Assembly: GCA_963555705.1 (NCBI GenBank)
Contig: OY743184.1
Span: 31,506,614-31,570,613 of the forward strand
Direction of reading: 5' to 3'
Length of the DNA stretch: 64,000 nt
DNA from: Ligustrum vulgare
Taxonomy: Eukaryota; Streptophyta; Magnoliopsida; Lamiales; Oleaceae
Below, piece by piece: positions 21,174-33,332 of this stretch (positions within the stretch are counted from its first letter, which is position 1; the number at the start of each line of letters is the position of its first letter). The position numbers were made by a program, and so were the translations under genes. Under the pieces are notes generated by a model. The model was not told the DNA's origin and did not search any database. It saw only the letters and a list, made by a program, of their open reading frames with translations.

Positions 21174-22171
21174 ATGGTTAGAGGTCAAGCCGACATCGTC
21201 GGGGGATTGCTTAAAGTAGTGCATGAGATGAGACTAGCCCCATGGTTAGTTAACTCTACGGTGCCAGTGATAGAACAGTTAAGGAGATACCGCCCACCTA
21301 CATTTGATGGCGGAGATAGTCCATTAGCAGTGGAAGAGTAGCTCCAGGCCATCGAGAAAATCTTCCGGCACATCTCTTGCCCGGAAAACAAGAAGGTTTC
21401 TTATACTGAATTTTTGCTGGTGGGTAGAGCCAGCTACTGGTGGGAGTCAGCATCGCGAACCAGGACTCTAGCTCAACAGGAGGCCTTAACATGGGCCGAT
21501 TTTCAGAAAGAGATTCAGGGAAAATTCTTTCCTCAAGCTCTCCGGGATGCTAAGGAGACAGAATTTCTTCGCCTATGTCAGGGAGAACTAGAGATCACAG
21601 AGTAGAGGAGGTTAGAGGAGTTGTCCTACTATACCCCTTATCTGGTTGAAACGGAAGAAAAGAAAGCTCACCACTTTGAGCGGGGACTACTCTCGGATAT
21701 TCATCAGATTGTTAGCTCCCACGAGCTCCCTACCTATCGAGAGGTAGTGAAGAAAGCTTAGGCCGTAGCGTATGCCGACATGCAGTATGGTGGACAGAGT
21801 TCTGAAAATGACCAAGGGAAAAGGAAATGGAAGAACCAAAGTCAGAATCAAAACCAGAACAAGAACAATGCACCCAACAATCAGCCTGCTGGAGGACACG
21901 CGTCCAGTAACAACCCTCTATGCCCTAAGTGTCAGAAGCCTCAACGCGGGGAGTGCCTTTTTGAGAAAGGGTGTGTGTTATAGATGCGGAAAGCTGGGAT
22001 ACATGGCAAATGATTGTCGCTCTGGAAATAAGCTGGCTAGGAAGAATGATCAAGCGAAGAAAGGAAATGCCAAAATATACTCCATGACACATGAGGATGC
22101 CGATCGAGATTATGATGGGAACGCAAGTATGCTATCACTAGCATTTATCATAAGTGTTTTAATTGACTTCG
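21174..22171 (+). pseudogene. gag: Element D gag and protease start, broken
   Basis: The gag ATG is at 21174. Core motifs are EQLRRYRPPTFDGGDSPLAV, FRHISCPENKKVSYTEFLL and VGRASYWWES. There are in-frame stops at about 21340, 21603 and 21760. A first cysteine pair sits in NPLCPKCQKPQRG, then a frameshift leads to the zinc knuckle CYRCGKLGYMANDC. The frame ends in SVLIDFDA, the beginning of the protease active site, where solo LTR I is inserted. Gag would form the particle and bind element RNA. Confidence 0.85.
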
Positions 22172-22176
22172 ATGCT

Positions 22177-23827
22177 TGATAAATATGTTTTGCACACTTA
22201 TTTTGCTTTTAAATCGACAATTTATTTGTATAAATTGTCGATTTAAAAGCAAAATAAGTGTGTGTGTTTATCTTGTACAATTAGGCACAACCTCAATTGG
22301 AAAGAAAATGGACAAGATTGAAGAGCAATTGAGCGAAAATATGAACAATTTTGATGTTCAAGAACCTAATTGAAAGAAATCAAAAGTTTGGGGACTCAAT
22401 TGTAACATCTCAGACAGTTGGAGGACGAAAGATGCAAATATTTCAGGGGCATATTTGTAATAAAAGTCAAAATTCGAGGACTACATTGAAGAAGACCAGA
22501 AAATGAGGGCTTGCCTTGCAAATTGTTTAAAAGAAAAAGAAACAAAAAAAAAAAAGTAAAAGAAAAATATATATATATATAATATTAAAATGGGCTAAAG
22601 CCCATGCCTTATCTTTTGGTTTGATGGGCGCACGCCAAGCGCCCAGCTTTAATAGACAGATTATTCATTTGTCACCCACGCGATCACGTGGGCCAATTTC
22701 GGCCCAAACCTGTTTTTTTATTTCTTATGTTATTATTTTAACCTAAGGGCGTGTTTGGCTCAAATTTAGACGATTTTTTGGGACTTTTTAGGTCAGATTT
22801 TTTTGGGAGTATTTATACTCCCACTTCTTAACACCCAAATGCCAATTTTTCTCTCCAAAAACCTTAGCCTCTTCTCCCTTTTCTTCTTCTTTCTTTTCTT
22901 TTATTTTCTTTGTTTTTGCTTTAGTTTGTAATTTTAGTTTGTAGTTTAGTTTTGTGTCCAAGTTGTTAGTCTCTATTGAAGCTAGGAAGCAAAAAGTGGG
23001 GTGAAGATCCAAACATTGTTGAAGGAAATTTGGAGCAAAAATTAAGGGAAGTGATTTATTTCATTATCTTGTATTTTTAATCTTTGATTTCTATATTTTG
23101 TGATGTATTTTTGTAAACCTCAACTTTTGTGCAATATTTATACAATGGGCTAGTTGTTTTATGTTGGGATGATTGATGTAGCTTAACTTAGTTTAAGAAA
23201 TTTTAATGTTTGTTTATTAATCTTGATCTTATTTCATGTGTTTGATTGATCAACAAATATATGTTTTGTGAAGTGTATGATAATCGAGAGATATTATGCA
23301 TTTTAGACCAAATAAAAAATGCTCTAGGTTCTTGTTAAGGATAGAGATATACATTAAACCCTAAATGATCCATTGAGCTATTTTTACAAAGAGTTAATGC
23401 AATTGATTGTGCTTTAATCGAAAAAGAGATATAGTAGGTTAAACCAATTGATTAAAGTTAATTTCACTCAAGAGATGTAATTAGCTAACCTTGGAAAATC
23501 GGGTCTAACATTGTAAATGAGTAATTTATTAATTTGCATTTGTTGAAAATTTACTTAAGTAAGAGTTAAGTGAAATCATGAATCACAACTATTTTATCTT
23601 TCATTTTCCTTATTTTAATTTGGTTTAAAATTAGTTTCTTTAATTTATAATTTACAAAAATCCAACTTTTAATTGTTTGCTTCTTTTTATTGTTAGAATT
23701 AAATTAATTAAAGTTATATAATCTAAAGTAAACATACCTCGTGGGATCGACAATCCGGATTTAAAAAGTCCACTTTATTACTTGTACGCGACCCGTGCAC
23801 TTGCGGTATACACACTTTTAGCGAACA
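22177..23827 (+). mobile_element. Solo LTR I, TSD ATGCT
   Basis: 1651 bp, beginning TGATAAATATG and ending TTAGCGAACA, flanked by ATGCT at 22172-22176 and 23828-23832. There are no protein domains. A perfect 32-bp hairpin lies 16 bp from its left end. I do not recognise the family with certainty. The right end (CTCGTGGGATCGACA, CCGTGCACTTGCGG) resembles LTR ends common in plant gypsy elements. The orientation is assumed from TG...CA and is symmetrical. Confidence 0.85.
22193..22262. repeat. Perfect 32-bp inverted repeat with 6-base loop
   Basis: Arms 22193-22224 and 22231-22262 are exact reverse complements. The loop is TTTGTA. Confidence 0.97.
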
Positions 23828-23832
23828 ATGCT

Positions 23833-24201
23833 TAGCTAGACTAGAACTAATGATTTTAGTAGATTGACATTTATGGTTCAGACACATATTTATTAGAACA
23901 TTCTAGATACTAGAAAGAACCAAGAACATGATTTATCTTAGCCCAAATCACGTGATGAATTTTCAATCTTTTAGCACTCGACTAGAGTTGACATATGATG
24001 TGACACATGTGTGCACCCTAGAGAGAGAAGTCTATGTCCTTAGAAACCAAGAAGCCCCTTAGTCAAAGTCCAATGGTGTAGATACGGTAGTGATGAAGCT
24101 ACCTGAGAAAAGAAAGAAGAAAATTTTGGCTAAGTACCCAGATATTTTAGATCAAGAAAGTTTAGAATTTTGAGGACGGAATTATTTTAAGTGGATATGG
24201 T
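23833..24201 (+). pseudogene. Element D C-terminal pol remnant and polypurine region
   Basis: With frameshifts the text reads FQSFSTRLELTYDVTH, LVKVQWCRYGSDEATWE and EEILAKYPDILD, then EDGIIL, the normal end of Tekay-like pol. The sequence jumps here from the protease start, so RT, RNase H and most of integrase are deleted. The polypurine tract next to the LTR is weak (AAGTGGATATGG). Confidence 0.75.
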
Positions 24202-25557
24202 TGTAGCGATCGAGAATTTTCGTGACTTATTTAATTAGATATTTTTTATTTTAAAAAGGGTCGCTACGACTTTGCCCATTTATTTTATAAGCACGTGTTC
24301 GTCTAGCCAATTAAGTGAAATTAAATTTATTTAAAATTTTAGTCTGATTCATTTCAATTTATTTAAAAGTATCTTATTTTTATTATTTATTTTTAAAGTC
24401 CAATTTCAATTTTAAGAATTTTCCAAATTTATCTTTGATAATTTTTAGTCCAAACTTTAACCATTTTGAGTCCAAAACTATTTTAATCCAATCCAACTCT
24501 TTAAACCCAAATGCTATTACAATCCATAATCAATCCTAGAATTATTCCCTGACTAGCCAAAGCTGATCAAAGCCAGTGCAATGACTATCTCATATTGGTA
24601 GGTTTCTCTCCCTCTTCCCACAATCACTCAGAATTCCCATTGATTTCCTCACACGTTTTCTTCATCCATTTCCTCTCCATCAACCAAATTTTTCCTCCCT
24701 AATCCTCAGCATTTTCCCCCCAATCAAAAATATGTCATAACTTACCAATTTGAGCCCAAGCAATACGCATATAATTCCCCTTCCCCATCTTCATTCACAC
24801 ACACACAACCTCAACAAGGTATTCCCTTTCCTCATCACTGTCGATACTACACTCTCCACCGCACAATGCCATAGCCACTCCTACAATTCACAGTATCAAT
24901 TTTTAGCCACTCCAATTTCAACACCAATCCACTAGCTAATGCCCATTCACACGATTGAGCACCACCGCATCGTCGCCACACTGCGTCAAAAACCACAGCC
25001 TCCAACCACCGTAATCGAACCACTCAAAATCTTCCATAACCGAACCACACACATTGCATCCCAACCAAAATCAATCTCGAAACCCATCTCAGAACCCCCA
25101 ATGTCGACTGCAAATCAGCCACAACCAAAATTTGAAGAAAACTCCACCTCCAAACACCCTAGCCAAACTCGACATCCATTTTCCAATCTCCAAACCGACT
25201 TAGATCTAGGCCACCACTACACAAAAACGTGCACCACCCCAAACCAATAACCACCTCTGCCCATGTACAAAATCTCCAACTTCAACCTAAAACACCCAAA
25301 ACTAAAAAATATATATAATGTTAACCCAGGTACCTAACTTGAAGCGTTGACCGGTATGTTGCCGGAAAAGTACCCAAATCACAACCTTGAGCCTCGGTTC
25401 TACGCACCCCAAACCACCCAAAAATTTGTCTTCTCCTCCACCTCCACCTCCTCATGCACCGCTCACACACACCCATGCTTGTCCCCGATGTGACGATGGC
25501 ACCATCACCGGTCGCTGGACAGCGGCTGGATGGGCTAACCTATCGCCCCTTCTCTCT

Positions 25558-25589
<32 letters not shown>

Positions 25590-26681
25590 AACGAGTTTAG
25601 AGAGAGATGGGATATATATATATATATATATTTTATATATTTTAACATTTCGAAAATTTACCTTTTAACCCTCAAATTTTGAAAAGTAATTATTTCAGTC
25701 CTTTTAGTTTTAAACATTTAAAAAAAAAAATTCCAAAAGATTGAACATTCAACAGATCAATCCCAATTTCCTTAACTCCTACAAGTCAGCCCACTATTTT
25801 CGAAAAAGTCTATTTTAGCCCTAAACTTTTAAATCTCGGCTTTCTTTAAAAAATTCAAATTTAGTCCCTAAAACTTTATTTTGCCACTTTAATCTTTATC
25901 TATAAGTTTCAAAAGTACTAAATTAGTTTTCTTTTCTTTTGGCTAGACGAAGCGTTCGGAGATTTAAAGGATTAATGTGATGTTTTTTGCTCTGATTTCA
26001 AACTCGTGAGTTAAGGTAGACTCGCCTTTACTAATTAGTTTAAATTATAATTGCATGTATTATGTGAATTGTACGTGATTTAAATGTTTTGATGCATGAG
26101 ACAAGAATATCTCTTATGAGATAAAATCAGAATGATGTGGTCATGCATAACTTAAATGCTTTAATGCATGCATGAGATAATGATGTGGTTATGCATAACT
26201 TAAATGCTTAAATGCATGAGACGAGACTACCCACACCCTATATTTTTTTAAAGAGCCTATGATGATGTGGTTGCTGTATTAGTTGTATAATTATGTGTTT
26301 AATTATTTTGTAAATTAATTATTAACAATGAGTCTACTGAATATTTCTTCGAAATGCTCATTCTGTTTTTAATAGATTTTGTAGATTCAGAGATGGTGGC
26401 GAATGAAAGGCATTTGTGGAAAATCAATAAATGAAGCTATTTCAAAAGTCACGATGATGTACTTAGTCAATTTATTTCTCTACATTATTTCCTTTAGAAA
26501 TTAAGATTTAAAGTTTTAATGATTTGTTCTAGACTTCAATTGATTCAAGCTTCCATTATAATTTTTCAAATAATAAATGTGATATTTAAATCTTAGTTAT
26601 TTTTGCAATAATTTTTTATTCAAAAGTTAGCTTTAAAGGACTACATGGCGTCCCAGGCTTCACGAAACTCAGGGCGTTACA
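24202..26681 (+). repeat. Element D 3' LTR
   Basis: 2480 bp, TGTAGCGATC to GGGCGTTACA. It matches the split 5' LTR throughout, with many substitutions and small indels. (TC)n and (TA)n runs are near 25567-25632. ORFs such as the proline-rich one at 25387 are chance frames. Confidence 0.94.
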
Positions 26682-26686
26682 AAGAT

Positions 26687-27760
26687 AGATGCATGAATAC
26701 CAAAATTACTGGTATACCTGCAATCACGTCGGAGTCCTCGACAGTCTCCACGAAAAATACCCCGGCCTTCCCTTTTCTATTCTGGTCTACATTTCTCTTT
26801 TGGTTGGAACCCTAAGCCGATGCAGCATTACAATCCTTTGTGTGTTCTCTGGCACTTGGGACATGGTGGGATGTGACTAGTCATCATACCTTTTGTAGGT
26901 ACTATATTCGGCCTCTTGTTGGATATCTGATTTTTGTTCTGATTATGACTTGAACCATGCCATTTTGTTTACCTTGATGTCCCTGGTTCTTCGGGTGCCA
27001 ATCTTCACACTAGCATATGCCGTAGCTTGAGCTTTCTTCACAACTTCTCGATAGGTGGGTAATTCATGTGAGCTACCAATCTTCCTGATAGCTGAACGCA
27101 AGCCTCTCTCGAATTGATGTGCTTTCTTAGCTTCAGTTTCCACTAGATGCATAGCATATCGTGACAGTTCCTCGAACTTTCTTTCATAATCAGTGATGTC
27201 CATCTCACCTTGGACCAAGCTTAGAAATTCGGACTCATTATAATCTCGAAGGGCTTAGGGAAAAATTTGTCTTTGATTTCCTCCTTAAACTCATCCTAAG
27301 ACAAAGTTGCCTGTTGTTCTTCTGTTCTAGTCCGCGATGTGGACTACCACTAAAATCCGGCCCTGCCGACCAACATAAACTCACATGTAAACTTCTTATC
27401 TTCAAGAAAAGAGATATGCCAGAAAATATTCTCAATCACTTGCAACCATTCTTCCACAGCTAATGGACTGTCCCCACCATCAAAATTGGGCGGGCGATAC
27501 CTTCTGAATTGCTCAATAATCGGCACTGAGGAACCTCTCGAAGCCTGTCTTAAATCTTGCACAGCCAGAAGTAGGTCCTTGATGATAGTGGATTGGGCTG
27601 TGGGCCCATGTTCTGAGTTGGCCTGTTCAGATGTAGCACAATCCATTATGCTTCTGTTAGTGCGTCGGCCATTTCCTTTAAAATTGAAAACAAGAATATG
27701 CTTGTAACTTCTTGATAAAACTTTTATGATCCAAACATAGTATATAATCCACTCCAATAT
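26687..27760 (-). pseudogene. gag: Element F gag, broken
   Basis: On minus from about 27760: VPIIEQFRRYRPPNFDGGDS, PLAVEEWLQVIENIFWHI, LVGRAGF, then after stops MDITDYERKFEELSRYAMHL, KAHQFERGLRSAIRKIGS and LPTYREVVKKAQATAYA. Near 26850 a cysteine-rich start of the zinc knuckle (PPCPKCQRTHKG) is visible. It is clearly related to D gag. The exon-like start follows a T-rich spacer ending TTTTAAAG at about 27672. Several stops and frameshifts kill it. Confidence 0.85.
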
Positions 27761-27827
27761 AGTTGAAAAAAAGAAAAAAAATGAATCTTCTTATTAATAA
27801 TTTAAAATTTCCTTAAAGTAAGGATAC
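27761..27827 (-). other. Element F spacer next to the A insertion
   Basis: T-rich spacer upstream of F gag, ending with TSD copy GATAC (27823-27827) of element A. Confidence 0.7.
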
Positions 27828-28730
27828 TGATGAGTTCCGGAGTGGCTCGAAGAGCGTTGACCCATTGCACGTGCCCGCGGGACCAATAACGAGGGAAAGA
27901 GCCAAAAGAATCAAGCAGGCGATGCAAGGATTTATGCAAGCGTGGATGGACGAGTGCTCGAGTGCAAATACCTCATTTACTTTGCATGACAAAGTGGAAG
28001 AGGAGCCAAAGTTATTACAATGCATTTGGATCAAAGAGCAACAAGGAAATTATGCAGGAGCTGACTTACGGCTGTAAAGCCCAAAATTACGGCCGTAACA
28101 TCATCATCGCGAAATTGGGCAGAAAGGAAAATACACCCGTAACCTATGGTCTCACGGCCGTAACTGAACTATAAGTATTTACGGCCGTAAACAGAGTTTT
28201 GTAACTTTTTATTTTTGTTCAGAAGGTCACTTACGGCCGTATATAAAATTGTCACGGCCCTAACCTATGTTTCTATATTTAAACCGTAAGTCACTTACGG
28301 CCGTAAACGTATAAGTTACGTCCGTAACTTAGGCAGCGCAAATTTAACCTAATTTAGGCGGTTAGGTTTAGTTTAATTCTAGTTTATTTTTGGTTACTTT
28401 ATTTTGTTAGCCAATTTAAAAGCTTCATTCAGCATTGTATTAAACAACTATTATTCTTGAGATTTATGATATTGAAGGTGAGATATTCCCTTATATTTCT
28501 TCTTGTTCTCGTTGAACAAACTCGAACTTATCAAAGAATTTGACAACCTTTGTGGCGTTCCCCCTCTGTGGTTCTTATCTCCGCATCGTAACGGGTTTTG
28601 GGTTTAATATATCCATAGTTCTTGTGTCGTGAGGTCGGGGTTACATTGCTATCGTCTACTAATTGAATTTTAGAGCTTTCCGGGGTTTATTTCTGCGTGT
28701 TCTTGGTCATCCCCATATCGGATCACATCA
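27828..28730 (+). repeat. Element A 5' LTR
   Basis: 903 bp. It matches 48864-49789 but lacks one 22-bp palindrome period. It contains one leader stem-loop module near 28527-28560 and a palindrome array at 28066-28328. Confidence 0.95.
28066..28328. repeat. TTACGGCCGTAA palindrome array, A 5' LTR
   Basis: About nine palindromes, some with one mutated base, in pairs about 21 bp apart. Compared with the 3' LTR one period near 28178 is missing. Confidence 0.9.
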
Positions 28731-28732
28731 TC

Positions 28733-28744
28733 TGGTATCAGAGC
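28733..28744 (+). promoter_or_regulatory. Element A primer-binding site
   Basis: TGGTATCAGAGC two bases after the LTR, tRNA-iMet type. Confidence 0.93.
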
Positions 28745-29394
28745 CTGTCTCTAAATCCAAGTATTTAGTATTCCAGTTCTTTTCTTTTATTTCCAGATTT
28801 TATTCATTCAAAAAAAAAAAAAAAATTCATTCCAATTCTTATTTCTTCGAATTCGTCAGAAATTCAAGATTTTTCAAATTCTGTTTCTTGTTCTTGATTA
28901 TTCTTGTTGAGTAGCAAAAAAAAAAAGGGGGGGGGGGAAATCCGAAAATAAGGAAAAAAAAAGTTGTTGATTTGATTCAAGAATCAAGAAAATTCATCCC
29001 AAGACAATTCAAGAAATCTTTTCTTGGGAAAAAAATCTTTGGCAAATCTTTCCAAAAATCCTTGTTGATATTAAATTCCTTATTTCATCAAAGTCTTGAT
29101 TCCATAAACTTCTTCTTGAAATAGAATCCTTGTTTCCATAATTCCTTCTTCAAATTTCTTGATTCCAATTTTTCCATCAACTTTCCTTCTTTGCACTTTG
29201 GGGTTAATTTCACACAGACCAAATCTGTGAATAGTTTGGTGGGTTCTTTGAGAACGTGAGAAAAAGGGAATAGAGAGGAAAAATACAGAGTGGTGAGATT
29301 AATAGAGGTAAAAAGCCAAATTGAGTGATACATGAGCGATAAAACACTTGAGGATCTCTATTTAAATTTTCTTCTTTTTTCTTTATTACGAACC
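28745..29394 (+). other. Element A leader
   Basis: Untranslated leader with homopolymer A and G runs at about 28810-28945. No ORF of note on plus. Confidence 0.6.
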
Positions 29395-30945
29395 ATGTCA
29401 CAGAAGGAAGCTTCGTCGACGGAAAAGGATCTTCAAGACTTTAAAATGCTTGCAATGATGGAGGGACAGTTTTCAAAATTGGAGACGAGGTTGGATGCAA
29501 AGTAGGAAGCACAATTTGGTCCACAATCCACCGTGAATGTGGAAAGAGCAAATAATCCCGGGGAGACACGTGATGTGGGAATTGTTCAACCATGTCAAGA
29601 ACAACCGCGCAATTTCCCTAATTTGCGCAGGCCACTAAGGTATGACTTCAACCCACAATATGGAGTTAGGAATGAACGCGTTGAGGTTGTTGATAGTGAT
29701 GAAGATAGTGGTGAATTGTCTATTGCTAGTATTGGTAGGAGACGAGGTCGGGGAGAAAGACGTGATAGAGGATATAGGCATGATTGTAGGGATGATGTAA
29801 ATGGACATGTTGGTAATATAAAAATGTCTATTCCCTCGTTTCAAGGTAAAAGTAATCCAGAGACTTATTTTGAATGGGAAAATAGGGTAGAATTGATTTT
29901 TGATTGTCATAATTATTCCGAAGCTAAAAAGGCTAAATTGACAGTCGTAGAATTTACTGATTATGCTATAGTATGGTGGGATCAATTGGTTACTAGTAAA
30001 AGGAGGAATGGGGAGAGGCCTATTGAAACTTGGGATGAGTTGAAGGCCCTTATGAGAAAACGATTTGTGCCTAGACATTACTATAGGGATCTCTACCAAA
30101 AACTACAAACCCTTTCCCAAGGTAGTAAGGGTGTGGAGGATTATCATAGGGAGATGGAGGTTGCCATGATTAGAGAAAATATAGAGGAAGACCCGGAGGC
30201 AACCATGGCTAGGTTTCTAAGTGGTTTAAATCGAGATATTGCTAATGTTATTGAATTGCAGCATTATATCGATTTGGAGGAGATGCTTCACATGGCCATG
30301 AAAGTGGAGCGACAACTAAAGAGGAAAGGAACTTCAAAATTCCCTACAAGTTCTAATCCTTTTGGTAAGTCTACATGGATCGGAACTTCTAAAAGTGATG
30401 GGGTTGTGCAGAAAAATAAATTTGAGGCGCCGAAGGGAAAAGTAGAGCCACCCAACAAAGGTAAAGTTGCTTCTGACTCTCAAACTTCTAGGACTAGAGA
30501 TATCTGTTGTTTTAAATGTTCCGGATTAGGACATATTTCTTCAAAACGTCCAAATAAACGAATATTGGTTGTGCGTAATGGGGTATTAAGTTCGGAGGAT
30601 GAGAAAGAGGAAGAAGAGGACGATGCGTATAAGGATATGCCAGCTCTAAAGGATGTTAGTGAAAATGATGATGGGGACTATGCAGTAGCTAGATCAATTG
30701 TCACTAGGAGAGCCCTTAGTACTCAAGTTAAGGTGGAAGAGTCGGGTGAGCAGCGAGAAAATATATTTCATACTAGGTGCTTTGTGAATAACAAGATGTG
30801 TAGTTTGATAATAGATGGTGGTAGTTGTGCGAACGTTGCTAGCACTACTCTAATGGAGAAATTATGCCTACTTATGCTAAAACACCCTAGGCCATATAAA
30901 CTGCAATGGTTAAATGAATCGGGTGAGATTAAGGTGAATAAATAG
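29395..30945 (+). pseudogene. gag: Element A gag and protease
   Basis: The ATG at 29395 is in frame with the long ORF from 29533, but a TAG interrupts at 29503-29505. The retrotransposon gag core is at about 29820-30330 (IPSFQGKSNPETYFEWENRV, LMRKRFVPRHYYRDLYQKL, MARFLSGLNRDIANVIEL). The zinc knuckle is CFKCSGLGHISSKR: the last cysteine is replaced by arginine. The protease active site is IIDGGSCANVAS at about 30808-30843, with D-G-G as usual in this clade. A TAG at 30943-30945 stops the frame, and the next ORF continues in the same frame. About 520 codons in all. Confidence 0.92.
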
Positions 30946-32561
30946 GTGGTAGTTGATTTGGCGATTGGGAAGTATGAAGATAGAGTGGTTTGTGATGTGG
31001 TTCCCATGCATGCGGGGCACATCTTGTTGGGCAGGCCATGGCAATTCGATAGGAAGGTTATTCATGATGGCTTTAAAAATAGGTATACCTTCACTAAGGA
31101 TGGGAAAAATGTCAAACTAATGCCTTTGTCACCTCAAGAGGTCTATGAAGACCAATTGAAATTAAAAAGTGAGGAAGAGAGAAAGAGGGTCGGGACCACG
31201 ATCCCGGAAAAAGGAGAGTTGAGTGAAAAACCGAGAGTTGGGACCACGATCCCAGAAAAAGGAGAGGGTGTGAAGAGTGCCAGTAAAAATAAAAGAGAGA
31301 AAAAAAAAGTGAGCTTCTACGCAAAACATAGTGATATCACCAAAGCTATTTCTACAAATAAGCCAGTGATTTTACTAATGTACAAGGAATCCCTCCTTGT
31401 ACTTGATGAAGCTAACAACTCCCTCCCCAGTTTAGCTGTGTTTCTTTTGCAGGAATTTGCAGATTTATTTCCCGAGGAAATTCCTAGTGGGCTGCCACCA
31501 GTTCGAGGGATTGAACACCAGATTGACTTCGTGCTGGGAGCAGTCATTCCAAACAGGCCAGCTTATAGGAGCAATCCCGAAGAGACCAAAGAGCTACAAA
31601 AGCACGTTGAAGAGCTGTTGAAAAAGGGCTATGTTCGGGAAAGCATGAGCCCATGTGCAGTACCAGTTCTGTTGGTACCCAAAAAGGATGGGACTTGGAG
31701 GATGTGCGTGGATTGTAGAGCAGTCAACAATATTACGGTAAAGTATCACCATCCCATACTTAGACTTGATGCCATGCTTGATGAACTTTATGGTGCTAGT
31801 ATGTTTAGCAAAATAGATCTCAAAAGTGGCTATCACCAAATTCGTATGAAAGAAGGTGATGAATGGAAAACCGCCTTCAAAACCAAATATGGTTTATATG
31901 AATGGATGGTTATGTCATTCGGCCTCTCAAATGCACCTAGCACTTTTATGAGGCTAATGAATCATGTTTTGCGTGCTTACATTGGTAAATTCGTTGTGGT
32001 ATACTTTGATGACATTTTGGTATATAGTAAGAAGTGATCACATTAAGCATTTAAGATCTGTTTTGGAAGTGTTGAAAACTGAAAAACTATATGCTAATTT
32101 TAAAAAGTGTACTTTTTGCATGAAAAAAGTAATTTTTCTTGGGTTTGTTGTTAGTGCTAATGTTGTTGAGGTAGATGATGAGAAAATTTGTGCTATTAAA
32201 GAATGGCCAACTCCCAAAAGTATTACGGAGGTTAGGAGCTTCCACGAGTTGGCTCGGTTTTATAGGAGTTTTGTTAAAGACTTTAGCACACTTGCAGCAC
32301 CACTCACAGAGATAGTTAAGAAAAGTGTAGGATTCCATTGGGGGGTAGCAAAAGAAAATACGTTTAAAGCACTTAAGGATATGTTATGTTCTGCACCGGT
32401 TTTGGATTTACCTAACTTTAACCAAACATTTGAGATTGAATGTGATGCATCATGAATAGGGATTGGAGCTATTCTTATGCAGGAAAAAAGGCCGATTACA
32501 TTTTTCAGTGAAAAGCTGAGTGGAGCAGTTTTGAATTATCCTACCTACGACAAGGAGCTTT
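30946..32561 (+). pseudogene. pol: Element A pol: protease end, RT, start of RNase H
   Basis: The frame continues with the protease end ([18 protein letters not shown]), a basic linker with two PEKGE repeats, then RT with the full set of motifs and the active box YFDDILVYS at about 32005-32031. A 1-base frameshift follows at about 32035. The thumb and connection read to a TGA at 32453-32455 (ECDAS, stop, then IGIGAILMQ in RNase H). The sequence is cut after YPTYDKEL by element B. RT copies element RNA into DNA in the particle. Confidence 0.93.
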
Positions 32562-33318
32562 TGATATGATCCAAGAAGGGAGACCAAAAGATAAATCAAG
32601 TTACCATTGACACAACAGCAACCTAGGAGGGAAAACAAGCAAATCTCGTATTGGGTCCGAGTCGAGAATCCAACCGGGTCGAGCTATGTCAAAGGAACGA
32701 AAGGAGTGCCATCCGGGAAGCCACGCGATCGCGCGGGGCCATGGAAGGCGCGAACACGAGAAGGCGTCAAAAACTAAACAGGGAGTTTCAGGCCTTACCA
32801 CGCGATCGTGCGGTTTAAGTCATATCAGATTTCGCAAATTTTTAATTTAATTTTCGATTTATTAATTATTACTTCTATTTTCGAACCCTAGTGCGGCTAG
32901 GTCAGTTTTAGGCGTATTTTGACTTTATATGATGTTTTTCATTGATAAAAAACACAACTTTGATATTATTGAATGAATGTGAGAATTTTCTCTATAGAAA
33001 ATGAGGATTCCTTTTTCTTGTTCTTGAAGAACAATCCATAGAACTTATCAAATATTTTCTTGAATATTTGTGGCGTTCCAATCAGAAACTTATCAAGGAG
33101 TTTGACATCCCTTGTGGCGTTTTGAAAACCTCGGTTCTTCAATCCGCATCGTCAATCATTGCGTCGTGATTGTTGGGTTCAGGTCCTATCGTCAATTTTA
33201 TCTTTCCAGTATTTTAATTCTTGTGTTCTTGTGTTTTTCTGGCTGAATCTGGGTCTTTCCTATTATCGTTTCATTTAATTCCGCGTTTTCATCGTGTTCC
33301 CCTATTGGGATCACGTCA
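32562..33318 (+). repeat. Element B 5' LTR
   Basis: 757 bp. It matches 43554-44334 except for one 24-bp deletion that removes one CGCGATCGCG-type palindrome. Leader stem-loop modules at 33041-33120. Confidence 0.95.
33041..33120 (+). promoter_or_regulatory. Two leader stem-loop modules, B 5' LTR
   Basis: CAAATATT (33049-33056) pairs with AATATTTG (33063-33070), and CAAGG (33094-33098) pairs with CCTTG (33110-33114). Each is preceded by ACTTAT and followed by TGGCGTT. The same pair occurs in the 3' LTR near 44057-44136. Confidence 0.8.
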
Positions 33319-33320
33319 TC

Positions 33321-33332
33321 TGGTATCAGAGC
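33321..33332 (+). promoter_or_regulatory. Element B primer-binding site
   Basis: TGGTATCAGAGC two bases after the LTR. Confidence 0.93.

Larger units (their letters stand above)
9351..26681 (+). mobile_element. Element D: Tekay-like LTR retrotransposon, TSD AAGAT
   Basis: It is flanked by AAGAT at 9346-9350 and 26682-26686. LTRs begin TGTAGCG and end GGGCGTTACA. The 5' LTR is split by a viral insertion. Inside are the primer site, an upstream ORF, gag and the last codons of pol. Most of protease, RT, RNase H and integrase is deleted. The LTRs differ at many positions, so D is an old insertion. It sits in the protease of element F. Confidence 0.92.

Noticed and set aside
24750..25250. Proline- and threonine-rich ORFs, also at 18134-18427
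   Set aside because: Both are in the same position of the two LTRs of D and differ by stops. No protein family, so chance frames.
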